Shown in pieces: positions 1 to 6,773 of a DNA stretch of 25,327 nt. The DNA is from Oscillospiraceae bacterium (lineage in GTDB: Bacteria; Bacillota; Clostridia; Oscillospirales; Ruminococcaceae), in contig CAADVD010000019.1 of the NCBI GenBank assembly GCA_900752435.1, positions 1 to 25,327 on the forward strand. The letters run 5' to 3'. A program made the translations under genes and the position numbers. Numbering within the stretch: the stretch's first letter is position 1; the number at the start of each line of letters is the position of its first letter. The notes under the pieces are model-generated. The model was given only the letters and a program-made list of their open reading frames with translations. It searched no databases and was not told the DNA's origin.

Positions 1-369
1 GACTGCACGATTCCCAAAATTGAGACGAAAATCGAAAAAGACCCGCTGATTACAGGCGTGACATTCAGCGGCGGCGAGCCGTTTTGCCAGCCGGAACCCT
101 TGACGGAGCTGGCCAAAATTGTGACGGCAAAGGGTCTAAACCTCATCATCTACACCGGTTATCGGGTGGAAGAACTGTTGGAAATGGGCAGGAAACAGTC
201 GGCTATCCTGGAACTGATGGGCTTGGCAGATTTGCTGGTAGACGGGCGGTTTGTGTTGGCCGAACGCGATTTGAACCTATTGTTTCGCGGAAGCCGGAAT
301 CAGCGCGTGATTGACGCGAAAGAATCCCTGCGGCGCGGCGAAGCAGTGGAAACGAAGTTCCCAAATTAA
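1..369 (+). CDS. nrdG: Anaerobic ribonucleotide reductase-activating protein, C-terminal part
   Basis: The reading frame is open from the first base and is cut by the window edge, so the start and the radical-SAM CxxxCxxC cluster lie outside. What is visible reads DCTIPKIETK, then GVTFSGGEPF, and later LVDGRFVLAERDLNLLFRGS followed by NQRVID. The TFSGGEPF block is the SAM-binding GGE motif of radical SAM activases. The VDGxF...RGSxNQRxID ending is characteristic of NrdG. The family activates the class III ribonucleotide reductase NrdD by installing its glycyl radical under anaerobic conditions, in the cytoplasm. About 122 codons are present out of roughly 160-240 in the family. A neighbouring nrdD would be expected upstream but is not in view. 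A terminator about 145 bp downstream closes this transcript. The frame and family are clear; only the partial nature limits certainty. Confidence 0.85.
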   Translation, partial: DCTIPKIETKIEKDPLITGVTFSGGEPFCQPEPLTELAKIVTAKGLNLIIYTGYRVEELLEMGRKQSAILELMGLADLLVDGRFVLAERDLNLLFRGSRNQRVIDAKESLRRGEAVETKFPN

Positions 370-400
370 ATTGCAAATTGTAAATTGCAAATTGCAAATT
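368..400. repeat. AAATTGC heptad tandem repeat
   Basis: Four tandem 7-bp units (AAATTGC, AAATTGT, AAATTGC, AAATTGC) plus a partial fifth start inside the nrdG stop codon. Shorter runs of the same unit occur after the deacetylase gene (20127-20139) and after the glyS terminator (24646-24663). Confidence 0.7.
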
Positions 401-434
401 TCGCACCAATGAAAATCGGGTGGAAATTTTGTAG

Positions 435-453
435 GGGCGGCCATCGGCCGTCC
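435..453. repeat. GC-rich hairpin, candidate dispersed intergenic repeat
   Basis: GGGCGGCC and GGCCGTCC form an 8-bp stem (one G-T pair) around a 3-nt loop ATC. It is strikingly GC-rich inside AT-rich spacer. The sequence resembles a short intergenic repeat I associate with clostridial genomes, but that is memory and not a search result. There is no T-run, so it is not a good terminator. Confidence 0.4.
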
Positions 454-514
454 GCTTCTATAAAAATTGGACGTACATTTTAAAATGAGATGCACGGATA
501 AAATTTACAAAAAT

Positions 515-552
515 AGGGGCTGGCAGTTCGCCAGCCCCTGTATTGTTTTTTA
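515..552 (+). terminator. Intrinsic terminator after nrdG
   Basis: A perfect 10-bp stem (AGGGGCTGGC / GCCAGCCCCT, loop AGTTC) ends at 539. It is followed by TATTGTTTTTT. It ends the nrdG transcript and insulates the operon that starts about 30 bp further on. Confidence 0.75.
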
Positions 553-576
553 GAAAAAATTTTTTTCATAAAGGGG

Positions 577-605
577 TTGACAAATGCGTATAATGATGTT
601 ATTGT
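577..605 (+). promoter_or_regulatory. Promoter of the GntR/ABC operon
   Basis: A perfect -35 TTGACA (577-582) is followed after 17 bp by TATTGT (600-605, four of six consensus bases). A better-looking TATAAT at 589-594 is only 6 bp from the -35 and cannot pair with it. The -10 overlaps the palindrome at 604-620. Confidence 0.6.
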
Positions 606-620
606 ATATACATGATATAC
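604..620. promoter_or_regulatory. Palindromic operator candidate for the GntR repressor
   Basis: GTATAT-acatg-ATATAC is a perfect 6-bp inverted repeat with a 5-bp spacer. It overlaps the -10 and start region of the operon promoter. YtrA-type GntR proteins bind such AT-rich palindromes and repress their own operons, so autoregulation by the regulator encoded at 897 is the natural inference. Confidence 0.55.
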
Positions 621-653
621 ACAGTAAAACAATTCTTACAGGAGGTCATTTAA

Positions 654-869
654 ATGAACAGCAAAAAAATCTTGTACATCGGCGTCTTACTCGGCTGCTT
701 ATGCCTATCGCTAGACTGCTTTGTTGGCATACCGGAAAGTTGGCGGTGCTTTGGCATGGGAATTGCCATCACGATGGAGATATTTGGTTTGTATGCCATG
801 CGCCATGATATGAAGAAGATGCGCGAGAAAAAGTTCTGCTGGCTCAAAAAATTATTCCACCGGTCTTAA
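654..869 (+). CDS. Small membrane protein leading the GntR/ABC operon
   Basis: A 71-residue protein with a textbook ribosome binding site (AGGAGGT about 8 bp before the ATG). It has two hydrophobic segments, at about residues 5-25 and 31-50. The loop between them holds two Cys, and the tail is strongly basic (HDMKKMREKK onward to the C-terminus). It therefore looks like a two-pass inner-membrane protein with a positively charged cytoplasmic C-terminus. I do not recognise the family. It is the first gene after the promoter and palindrome, 27 bp ahead of the GntR gene. It is probably co-regulated with the ABC transporter and may be an accessory subunit or modulator of it; this is inference from position only. 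It is small enough to be missed by gene callers, but the RBS, the hydrophobic pattern and the operon position argue that it is real. Confidence 0.65.
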   Translation: MNSKKILYIGVLLGCLCLSLDCFVGIPESWRCFGMGIAITMEIFGLYAMRHDMKKMREKKFCWLKKLFHRS

Positions 870-896
870 CCAGCTTTCCGAGAAAGAGAGGAAATC

Positions 897-1268
897 GTGG
901 ATATTATCATCAGCAATTCCAGCGGAAAGCCCATCTATGAGCAGATTACAATGCAAATCAAAAATCTGATTATGGCAGGCAAACTGCAGGAGGGCGAAGC
1001 GCTTCCGTCCATGCGCCAATTGGCCAAGGATTTGCGCATCAGCGTGATTACCACCAAACGCGCCTATGAGGAGCTGGAGCGTGACGGCTTTATCACCACC
1101 ATGATGGGAAAAGGCAGCTTCGTTGCCAAAAAGAATCTGGAATTTATCAAAGAAGAACAAATGCGAACCATTGAACAGCTGTTGGCGCAGGCGGTGGATA
1201 CGGCGCGGCAAAGCGGCATTACAGCCAAAGAATTGCAGGAGCTGATTGCAATTTTATATACAGAATAG
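897..1268 (+). CDS. GntR-family transcriptional regulator, YtrA subfamily
   Basis: A 123-residue regulator starting at GTG, with GAGAGGAAA just upstream. Residues about 10-75 form a GntR winged helix: PIYEQITMQIKNLI, then GEALPSMRQLAKDLRISVIT, then AYEELERDGFI and the wing GKGSFV. The roughly 45-residue C-terminal tail is too short for a FadR/HutC ligand domain. That is the mark of the YtrA subfamily, whose members dimerise through two short helices and repress neighbouring ABC transporter operons. The ABC ATPase starts 10 bp downstream, so the two are co-transcribed. The likely operator is the palindrome at 604-620. The inducing ligand is unknown; cell-envelope-active compounds are typical for the subfamily. 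Confidence 0.88.
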   Translation: MDIIISNSSGKPIYEQITMQIKNLIMAGKLQEGEALPSMRQLAKDLRISVITTKRAYEELERDGFITTMMGKGSFVAKKNLEFIKEEQMRTIEQLLAQAVDTARQSGITAKELQELIAILYTE

Positions 1269-1278
1269 GGGGAGAGCA

Positions 1279-2154
1279 ATGGAGAACAATCTGGAAATTC
1301 ACAATCTCACAAAATCCTACGACGGATTTACTTTGGATCATGTGTCCTTTTCCTTGCCCAAAGGTGCCATTATGGGCTTAATCGGCGCAAACGGAGCGGG
1401 CAAATCCACCACAATGAAGCTGATTTTGGATATTATCCGGCGTGACAGCGGTGAGATTACGCTGTTCGGGCAGGAGAACACCAAGGTGGACTTAAAACAA
1501 GACGTCGGCGTCGTATTCGACGAAAGCAATTTTCCGGAAGCGCTGACCGTGGACAAAATCGAAACGATTATGCGCCACATCTATCGGAATTGGGATTCCA
1601 AAGAATTCAACCGCAATCTCCGGCGCTTTCATTTGCCGAAAACCAAAAAGGCCATCAAGGAATTTTCGCGCGGCATGAAAATGAAATTGTCGCTGGCGGT
1701 GGCGCTGTCGCATCACGCAAAACTGCTGCTTCTGGATGAACCAACCAGCGGACTGGATCCAATTGTCCGCAATGAAATTCTCGACATTTTTTTGGAATAC
1801 ATTGAGGATGAGGAATGCTCCATTTTGCTGTCCAGCCACATCACCACGGATTTGGAGAAAATTGCCGATTACATCACCTTTATCAACCGAGGAAAAATTG
1901 TGCTGAGCGAATCCAAAGACGACTTGATTTACAATTACGGCGTGCTCAAAGGCGGCAAGGAGGATTTGCGCCGCATGAACAAAGCCGGTTTGATCGGCCT
2001 GCGCGAAAACGCCTATGGCTTTGAAGCGCTGGTGGCCGATAAGGAAGCCACAGCCCGGAAATACCCCAATGCTGTCGTTGATGCGGCTGGCTTGGAGGAC
2101 ATCATGCTGTTTGTGGTTGAGGACGCGAAGCATCATGCCGAACAAAGACGCTAA
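1279..2154 (+). CDS. ABC transporter ATP-binding protein
   Basis: A 291-residue ATPase. The ATG at 1279 is preferred because GGGGGAG lies directly before it; an in-frame start 33 bp upstream would overlap gntR. Walker A is GANGAGKST (residues 36-44) and Walker B is LLLLDEPTSGLDP. The H-loop is in LSSHI. The signature is non-canonical, FSRGMKMKL instead of LSGGQ. This substitution is common among ATPases next to YtrA-type regulators. The region after residue 210 is a family-specific C-terminal extension. The protein should act at the cytoplasmic face with the permease encoded next. The substrate cannot be read from sequence; export or membrane-stress functions are typical of this group. Confidence 0.9.
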   Translation: MENNLEIHNLTKSYDGFTLDHVSFSLPKGAIMGLIGANGAGKSTTMKLILDIIRRDSGEITLFGQENTKVDLKQDVGVVFDESNFPEALTVDKIETIMRHIYRNWDSKEFNRNLRRFHLPKTKKAIKEFSRGMKMKLSLAVALSHHAKLLLLDEPTSGLDPIVRNEILDIFLEYIEDEECSILLSSHITTDLEKIADYITFINRGKIVLSESKDDLIYNYGVLKGGKEDLRRMNKAGLIGLRENAYGFEALVADKEATARKYPNAVVDAAGLEDIMLFVVEDAKHHAEQRR

Positions 2155-2172
2155 ATAGAGGGAGGAATTGTT

Positions 2173-2805
2173 GTGCTTGGATTGATAATCAAGGATTTGT
2201 ACAGCCTAAAAAAGACGCTAATCACAATGCTGTTGTTGTTTGTGTTTTATGTCGTTTTTGGTATCACCGCCGATATGGGAAGCAGTATGCTCAATATCAT
2301 GACGATGCTGGCGCCGTTAATCGCCATCAGCAGTTTTTATTACGATGATATGAACAAGTGGGACAATTACGTCATGGCCATGCCGCTGACAAGACGGCAG
2401 ATTGTGACGTCTAAATATGCGCTGAGCCTGTTGCTGATGGCCGCAAGCGCGGCGCTGAGCAGTATTTTCAATGTGGTGTTTTATGTCTGTGGTTTGGACG
2501 AACAAATGGGGATGAGCTTTACCATCATGGGCGTTTTCGCACTGATTGGCGTGTTGTTTGTGAGCATCGTGATGCCGCTGATTTATAAGTTTGGCGTGGA
2601 AAAGGGCCGCTTGCTTATGATGGGGTGCGGCATTTTGGTTGGAGCGGCGGCAGCGCTGTTTGCTTCCTCATTTGAGGATCGGACCATACAGGTGTTGATG
2701 GATTACAGCGGATGGATTCTGGCTGGTGCGGTGGTGCTGATCTTGGTTTCGGCGGCACTTTCGCTTCAAATTTCTGTGAAATTGTATGAAAAGAAAGCGG
2801 GCTGA
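2173..2805 (+). CDS. ABC-2 type transporter permease
   Basis: A 210-residue protein starting at GTG, with GGAGG 7 bp before it. It begins MLGLIIKDLYSLKKTL, the amphipathic entry helix typical of ABC-2 permeases that pair with YtrB-like ATPases. About six hydrophobic segments follow. A conserved cytoplasmic stretch YYDDMNKWDNYVMAMPLTRR sits after the second segment; this D(x)2KW(x)2Y...LP(x)3 pattern recurs in small ABC-2 permeases and probably contacts the ATPase. It lies 18 bp after the ATPase gene and overlaps the next gene by one base (TGATG), so the operon is translationally coupled. Two copies may form the transporter if no second permease exists. The substrate is unknown. Confidence 0.85.
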   Translation: MLGLIIKDLYSLKKTLITMLLLFVFYVVFGITADMGSSMLNIMTMLAPLIAISSFYYDDMNKWDNYVMAMPLTRRQIVTSKYALSLLLMAASAALSSIFNVVFYVCGLDEQMGMSFTIMGVFALIGVLFVSIVMPLIYKFGVEKGRLLMMGCGILVGAAAALFASSFEDRTIQVLMDYSGWILAGAVVLILVSAALSLQISVKLYEKKAG

Positions 2806-3029
2806 TGGAGATGAAACACAGCGGCGTATGTCCCAAATGCGGTGCGCAGGACGTGGTGCGGGTTCCCGACAATGGACGGTATGCAAGCGGGAACAACATC
2901 TACACCACCCGTGCGACGCTCTTTGGAAAAATTCCAGTGATTCGCTATGTCTGCTGTCAATGCGGCTATGTGGAAAACTGGGTCGAGCAAAACCGTGAGC
3001 TGGAAGCAATCAAGCGAACCTTTGGCTGA
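2805..3029 (+). CDS. Small zinc-ribbon protein
   Basis: A 74-residue protein whose ATG overlaps the permease stop codon. A CPKC knuckle at residues 9-12 and a second CCQCGY knuckle near residues 50-54 form a zinc ribbon. The segment between the knuckles has the form of a beta-rich spacer (RYASGNNIYTTRATLFGKIP). The second knuckle is followed by YVENWVE and a short C-terminal helix. No catalytic motif is visible. An alternative start two codons downstream would change little. Zinc ribbons of this kind occur as small companions of GntR/ABC operons in Clostridia as far as I recall, but their function is not established. It is followed at once by the terminator that closes the operon. Confidence 0.7.
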   Translation: MEMKHSGVCPKCGAQDVVRVPDNGRYASGNNIYTTRATLFGKIPVIRYVCCQCGYVENWVEQNRELEAIKRTFG

Positions 3030-3036
3030 CCATGCA

Positions 3037-3076
3037 AACAACCGGTGCTTCGTATCGTCGAAGCACCGGTTGTTTT
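3037..3076. terminator. Bidirectional terminator between the GntR/ABC operon and the antiporter
   Basis: A 16-bp perfect stem (AACAACCGGTGCTTCG with its complement, 3037-3052/3059-3074, loop TATCGT). The T-tract is modest on the + strand (TTGTTTTAG) and short on the other strand. Its position between convergent genes fits a shared terminator; it overlaps the antiporter stop codon. Confidence 0.75.
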
Positions 3077-4493
3077 AGCTTTGCAAGAGAGAATCAAAAT
3101 CATTGCCGCTCAGAACCAAGGTATCGCCAACCAAAATCATGGTGGAACCCTTTGGCACAATGACGTCCTGTTTGCGCTTAATCATCACCACGAGAATTTC
3201 CTCCGGAATTTCAGCGTCCATGATGCTTTTATTCGCCCACGGGTTGTCTTCGTCGATGGGCATTTCGGCCAGCTCTGTGCTGATTTCCTCCTGGTAGTCG
3301 GTAAACGTCTTGCCGACGGGGGAATCCTCCTCCACCAAGTCGAGCTTTTTAGCCACCAGCGGAAGCAGGGTGCCCTGAATGGCCACGCTGAACAGCGACA
3401 CAAAGAAGACAATATGGAAAATATCGTTTTTGATGGCGACGTCGTACGTCAACGCAAAAATCGCGAACACGATGGACGCCGCACCGCGCAAACCCACCCA
3501 CGATACAAAAAGCATATGCTTAACGGGGAATTTAAACCACTTCAAAATGCCGAACACCGCCGCTGGACGGGCAACCAGCACCAAGAACAGGGAAATAGCC
3601 ACACCCTTGAATGCCACCTCCGGCAGATGGGACGGAAACGAGAGCAGTCCCAGCATAAAGAACAGCAGAATCTGCATCAGCCATGAGATTCCGTCGAAGA
3701 AATGCACCAAGCTCTTTTTATGTAGAATTTTCGTGTTGCCCAAATACAGTCCAACAATGTAAACGCACAAATACCCGTTACCGCCGAAGTGTTCACACAG
3801 CGAATAGGCCAAAATGGCAATGGCGGCCACAAAAATCGGATAAAGCCCATCGATTTCCAAATTCACACGTTTGAGCACAAAACCGGCTAACAGCGCGGTT
3901 ATTGCGCCGATACCGATGCCCAGCACCAACTGCAAAATCAGCACTTGAACCAGAGAGGTATCCGTATCATTGGACATCAGCGTCAGCGTGACAATCATCA
4001 GCATGTAGGCAAAGGGATCGTTACTGCCGCTTTCCAGCTCCAGCAGAGAGGCCAAGCCGCCCTTGAGGTTGATTTTGCGCGAACGCAGAATGGAGAAGAC
4101 GGACGCGGCGTCGGTGGAAGCAATGACAGCGCCGATCAACAGCCCCTCCAACAGCGTCATGCCCAGCGCGAAGTGGCAAAACAGTCCGCACAGCAAGGCG
4201 GTGATTATCGTGCCGAGGGTGGACATCAGCAGAGAGGGAACCACAACCGGCTTCGCCACTTTCCAGTTGGTACCGAAACCGCCGTAAAACATGATGAAGA
4301 CCAGACCATAGGAACACAGTTCTTTGGTCAAGGTATAATTGGAAAATTCGATGCCGCCGATACCGTCGCTTCCGAACAGCATACCGAGTCCCATGAAAAT
4401 CAAAAGCGTGGGAATGCCGAATCGGTACAACAGCTTACTGGACACAATGCTCAGCAAAACCACGACAGAGCCAATGAGCGCAAGCTGGACCAA
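3075..4493 (-). CDS. K+(Na+)/H+ antiporter, CPA1 family, with C-terminal RCK_C domain
   Basis: About 472 residues. An earlier in-frame TTG at 4520 would encode EEGG, and that stretch is exactly the ribosome binding site (AAGGAGG). The TTG at 4493, about 10 bp after it, is therefore the better start and gives MVQLALIGSVVVLLSI. Roughly twelve membrane segments follow. The first carries RFGIPTLLIFMGLGMLFGSDG, and the exchanger core holds STDAASVFSIL and a later GSNDPFAYMLM (aspartates of the CPA1 ion site). From about residue 400 a soluble TrkA-C/RCK_C-like domain ends the protein (EILVVMIKRK...VGDTLVLSG). This architecture is that of NhaP2/CvrA-type potassium/proton antiporters, which use the proton gradient to expel cations. 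It is monocistronic, with its own promoter and a shared terminator. Confidence 0.88.
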   Translation of the reverse strand: MVQLALIGSVVVLLSIVSSKLLYRFGIPTLLIFMGLGMLFGSDGIGGIEFSNYTLTKELCSYGLVFIMFYGGFGTNWKVAKPVVVPSLLMSTLGTIITALLCGLFCHFALGMTLLEGLLIGAVIASTDAASVFSILRSRKINLKGGLASLLELESGSNDPFAYMLMIVTLTLMSNDTDTSLVQVLILQLVLGIGIGAITALLAGFVLKRVNLEIDGLYPIFVAAIAILAYSLCEHFGGNGYLCVYIVGLYLGNTKILHKKSLVHFFDGISWLMQILLFFMLGLLSFPSHLPEVAFKGVAISLFLVLVARPAAVFGILKWFKFPVKHMLFVSWVGLRGAASIVFAIFALTYDVAIKNDIFHIVFFVSLFSVAIQGTLLPLVAKKLDLVEEDSPVGKTFTDYQEEISTELAEMPIDEDNPWANKSIMDAEIPEEILVVMIKRKQDVIVPKGSTMILVGDTLVLSGNDFDSLLQS

Positions 4494-4535
4494 GATAAAA
4501 GAGCCTCCTTCTTCCTGCAAAATAATCTTATTATT

Positions 4536-4564
4536 ATGATACTATATTTACGCGAGCGTTGCAA
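4536..4564 (-). promoter_or_regulatory. Promoter of the antiporter gene
   Basis: Read leftward: -35 TTGCAA, a 17-bp spacer, -10 TATCAT. It lies about 40 bp upstream of the preferred TTG start. Confidence 0.6.
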
Positions 4565-4702
4565 GAAAAATGAAGGAGAAAAAATAAAAAATTCATAAAC
4601 TTGAAAAATACTCTCGCATTTATCGGAAAGAATCGTAAATAAATTTACAAATATGCACAAATGCTATTTACTTGTTTCATTTTTGTCAAAGCACATTGGA
4701 CA

Positions 4703-6571
4703 CTAGAAGTCGGTAATTTGAACGTTGTTTTCCTTAAACCAAAAGTCGAGCTGAATCAAATACGCCAGAACCTGCGGACCGCGCATGAGCTGACCGTACC
4801 ATGGTTCGGTCAAGCTGTTGGGATTCTGAATCAGTTCCAGCACAAAATCGTGATCGATCAAGCCGGACACGATGGAATTTTTATCGGCGAGGATTTTGAG
4901 CGCCCCCTCGCTCACCAATCGGGTGTACAGAGGATTGTGCGTTTTGGGGTAGGGGCTTTTTTTGCGCCAAACCACTTCATCGGGGAGCAGGTCTTGGACA
5001 GCCTGCCGCACAATGCCCTTTTCACGTCCTTGGTACGCCTTCATGCTCCACGGCATGTTGTAAGCGTATTCCACCAGCCGATGGTCGCAGAACGGCACAC
5101 GCACCTCCAAACCGCTGTACATACTGCATGTGTCCTTGCGCGTGAGCAGCGTCTGCATGAACCAGTCCAGATTGAGACGGCACATCTCGCGCATCCGCCG
5201 GTCCAGCTTGCTGTCGGAGGGGAGCGTATCCGTTTCGGCTACCGTTTGACGGTAGCGCTCCTGCAAATACTCTTCACAGTGGTCAAGCACACCATCCTTG
5301 AGCAAGCGTTCACGCAGCTTGGTGGTGCGCGACCAAGGAAAACACTCTTCAAACAGAATATCCGGATTGTGATACCACGGATAACCGCCAAACACCTCAT
5401 CCGCACATTCGCCGGAAACAGCCACGGTGAAGTTCTTCTTAACCTCACGGCAGAACAAGAGCAGGGAAGAATCAATGTCGGCCATCCCCGGCACGTCACG
5501 GGCAAGCACCGCGTCGGTCAGTGCGGCGGCCACATCCTCATTGGACAGAACGACCTCGTGATGCACCGAGCTGATGGCCTCCACCATCATTTTAATATAC
5601 TCATTGTCTGAATTTGGCTGAAATATACTTTTAGTAAAATACTTGGCGTTGTCAACGTAATCGACGGAATACGTATCCAGCGGCGGCGCACCCACCTCAC
5701 GGTTGTGCTTGGCCGCCAGCGCAGAAATCACGCTGGAATCCAGTCCGCCGGACAGAAAACAGCACAGCGGCACATCGGAAACCAACTGACCGCGAATGGC
5801 GTCTTCCAGCAAAAAGCGCGTTTTTTCAATCGTCTGTTCGAGCGTATCGGGATGCTCGTGCGCTTGAAGCTTCCAGTAGGTGCTAATCTGCAATCCATAT
5901 TCTTTGCTCATGGTCAGGCACTGCGCCGGCTTCAATTCACGGATGCCGCGGAAGATACCGCTTCCCGGCGTTTTGGCGGGGCCGAGCAGAAACAGCTCTT
6001 TTAAGCCCTCTTTGTCAATTTCCGGCTTGACCATGGGATGTGCCAGCAGGGTTTTGATGCGCGAGCCGAACAGCAAACCGCCTGCATAGGGATAGAAGAA
6101 AAACGGTTTCACCCCCATGCGGTCGCGTGCGCAGAACAGCTTTTGCTCCTGCTCCTCCCAGATGGCAAACGCATAAATGCCATTGAGCTTTTCCAAACAC
6201 GCTTCGCCCCATTGAATGTAGGCTTTCAGCAGAACCTCGGTGTCACAGTGTCCCTGAAATGTCCATCCGCACTCGGATAATTCTTTTTGTATAATCGGCG
6301 TATTATACAACTCTCCGTTATACACAATCACATAACTGTGTCCAGCCGCATCCTGTGCGCGCATCGGCTGTTCGCCGTTTTCCGGGTCAATGACAATCAG
6401 CCGTCGGTGAATCAGGCAGGCGTGACAGCCGTCCTCCTCGCTGGACGGGGAGAAGTACATGCCGTCCGCATCCGGTCCGCGGCAAATCAAAGTATTGGAC
6501 ATCGCCTCGAGCACTTTGGTACGGCAGTCCAAGTGGCGGGAAAAATCCACCCATCCCGCAATTCCACACAT
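4703..6571 (-). CDS. asnB: Asparagine synthetase, glutamine-hydrolysing
   Basis: A 622-residue protein, the normal length of AsnB. The ATG at 6571 is chosen because it puts Cys2 at the N-terminus (MCGIAGW), which must be exposed as the glutaminase nucleophile. GGAGG lies 9 bp upstream. The N-terminal class II amidotransferase domain shows RGPDADG (31-37), HRRLIVID and YNGELYN. The C-terminal ATP-pyrophosphatase domain carries the SGGLDSS loop at 274-280, SVDY, and SGECADEVFGGYPWYH. The enzyme converts aspartate, ATP and glutamine to asparagine, AMP, PPi and glutamate. It is monocistronic and diverges from the PPK2 gene. An insertion between SVDY and YIKMM (around KYFTKSIFQPNSDNE) is normal for this branch. 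Its exact physiological partner, asparagine supply or wall-peptide amidation, cannot be told from sequence. Confidence 0.92.
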   Translation of the reverse strand: MCGIAGWVDFSRHLDCRTKVLEAMSNTLICRGPDADGMYFSPSSEEDGCHACLIHRRLIVIDPENGEQPMRAQDAAGHSYVIVYNGELYNTPIIQKELSECGWTFQGHCDTEVLLKAYIQWGEACLEKLNGIYAFAIWEEQEQKLFCARDRMGVKPFFFYPYAGGLLFGSRIKTLLAHPMVKPEIDKEGLKELFLLGPAKTPGSGIFRGIRELKPAQCLTMSKEYGLQISTYWKLQAHEHPDTLEQTIEKTRFLLEDAIRGQLVSDVPLCCFLSGGLDSSVISALAAKHNREVGAPPLDTYSVDYVDNAKYFTKSIFQPNSDNEYIKMMVEAISSVHHEVVLSNEDVAAALTDAVLARDVPGMADIDSSLLLFCREVKKNFTVAVSGECADEVFGGYPWYHNPDILFEECFPWSRTTKLRERLLKDGVLDHCEEYLQERYRQTVAETDTLPSDSKLDRRMREMCRLNLDWFMQTLLTRKDTCSMYSGLEVRVPFCDHRLVEYAYNMPWSMKAYQGREKGIVRQAVQDLLPDEVVWRKKSPYPKTHNPLYTRLVSEGALKILADKNSIVSGLIDHDFVLELIQNPNSLTEPWYGQLMRGPQVLAYLIQLDFWFKENNVQITDF

Positions 6572-6634
6572 CAATACATTCCTCCAATCAAAAAATAGCT
6601 CTCATACGCAATGTTGACGCCGTTGTCATCCCTT

Positions 6635-6664
6635 ATTGTATGAAATCAAGCGGAAAATGTGCAA
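6635..6664 (-). promoter_or_regulatory. Promoter of asnB
   Basis: Read leftward: -35 TTGCAC, an 18-bp spacer, -10 TACAAT, leaving about a 60-nt leader before the ATG. Confidence 0.5.
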
Positions 6665-6711
6665 ATGCAGGACAAAACGGCGCATTCTTTTCAATATAGC
6701 ACAAAATATGA

Positions 6712-6740
6712 TTGAAAAAATAAAAAAATTAGGTTATAAT
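6712..6740 (+). promoter_or_regulatory. Promoter of the PPK2 gene
   Basis: TTGAAA, a 17-bp spacer and a perfect TATAAT (6735-6740). The start codon is 34 bp further on. The promoter is divergent from and close to the asnB promoter. Confidence 0.75.
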
Positions 6741-6773
6741 AGACACAACCATAAAAATCATGGAGGTGGAACG

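Noticed and set aside
589..594. TATAAT as the -10 of the GntR/ABC promoter
   Set aside because: It lies 6 bp from the perfect TTGACA, and no usable -35 exists 16-18 bp upstream of it.
1492..2145. A 217-codon leftward frame opposite the ABC ATPase gene
   Set aside because: Shadow frame; the + strand carries Walker A, signature and Walker B.
3045..4598. Long + strand open frames opposite the antiporter gene
   Set aside because: They have no RBS or promoter, their composition is rich in His/Gln/Arg as in antisense translations, and the opposite strand encodes a clear membrane antiporter.
4635..4648. GTAAAT-AA-ATTTAC palindrome downstream of asnB as a terminator
   Set aside because: The stem is all A/T except its ends and has no T-tract; it is within chance expectation for AT-rich spacer.
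4661..5611. A 316-codon + strand frame opposite asnB
   Set aside because: Antisense of a full-length asparagine synthetase with intact catalytic motifs.
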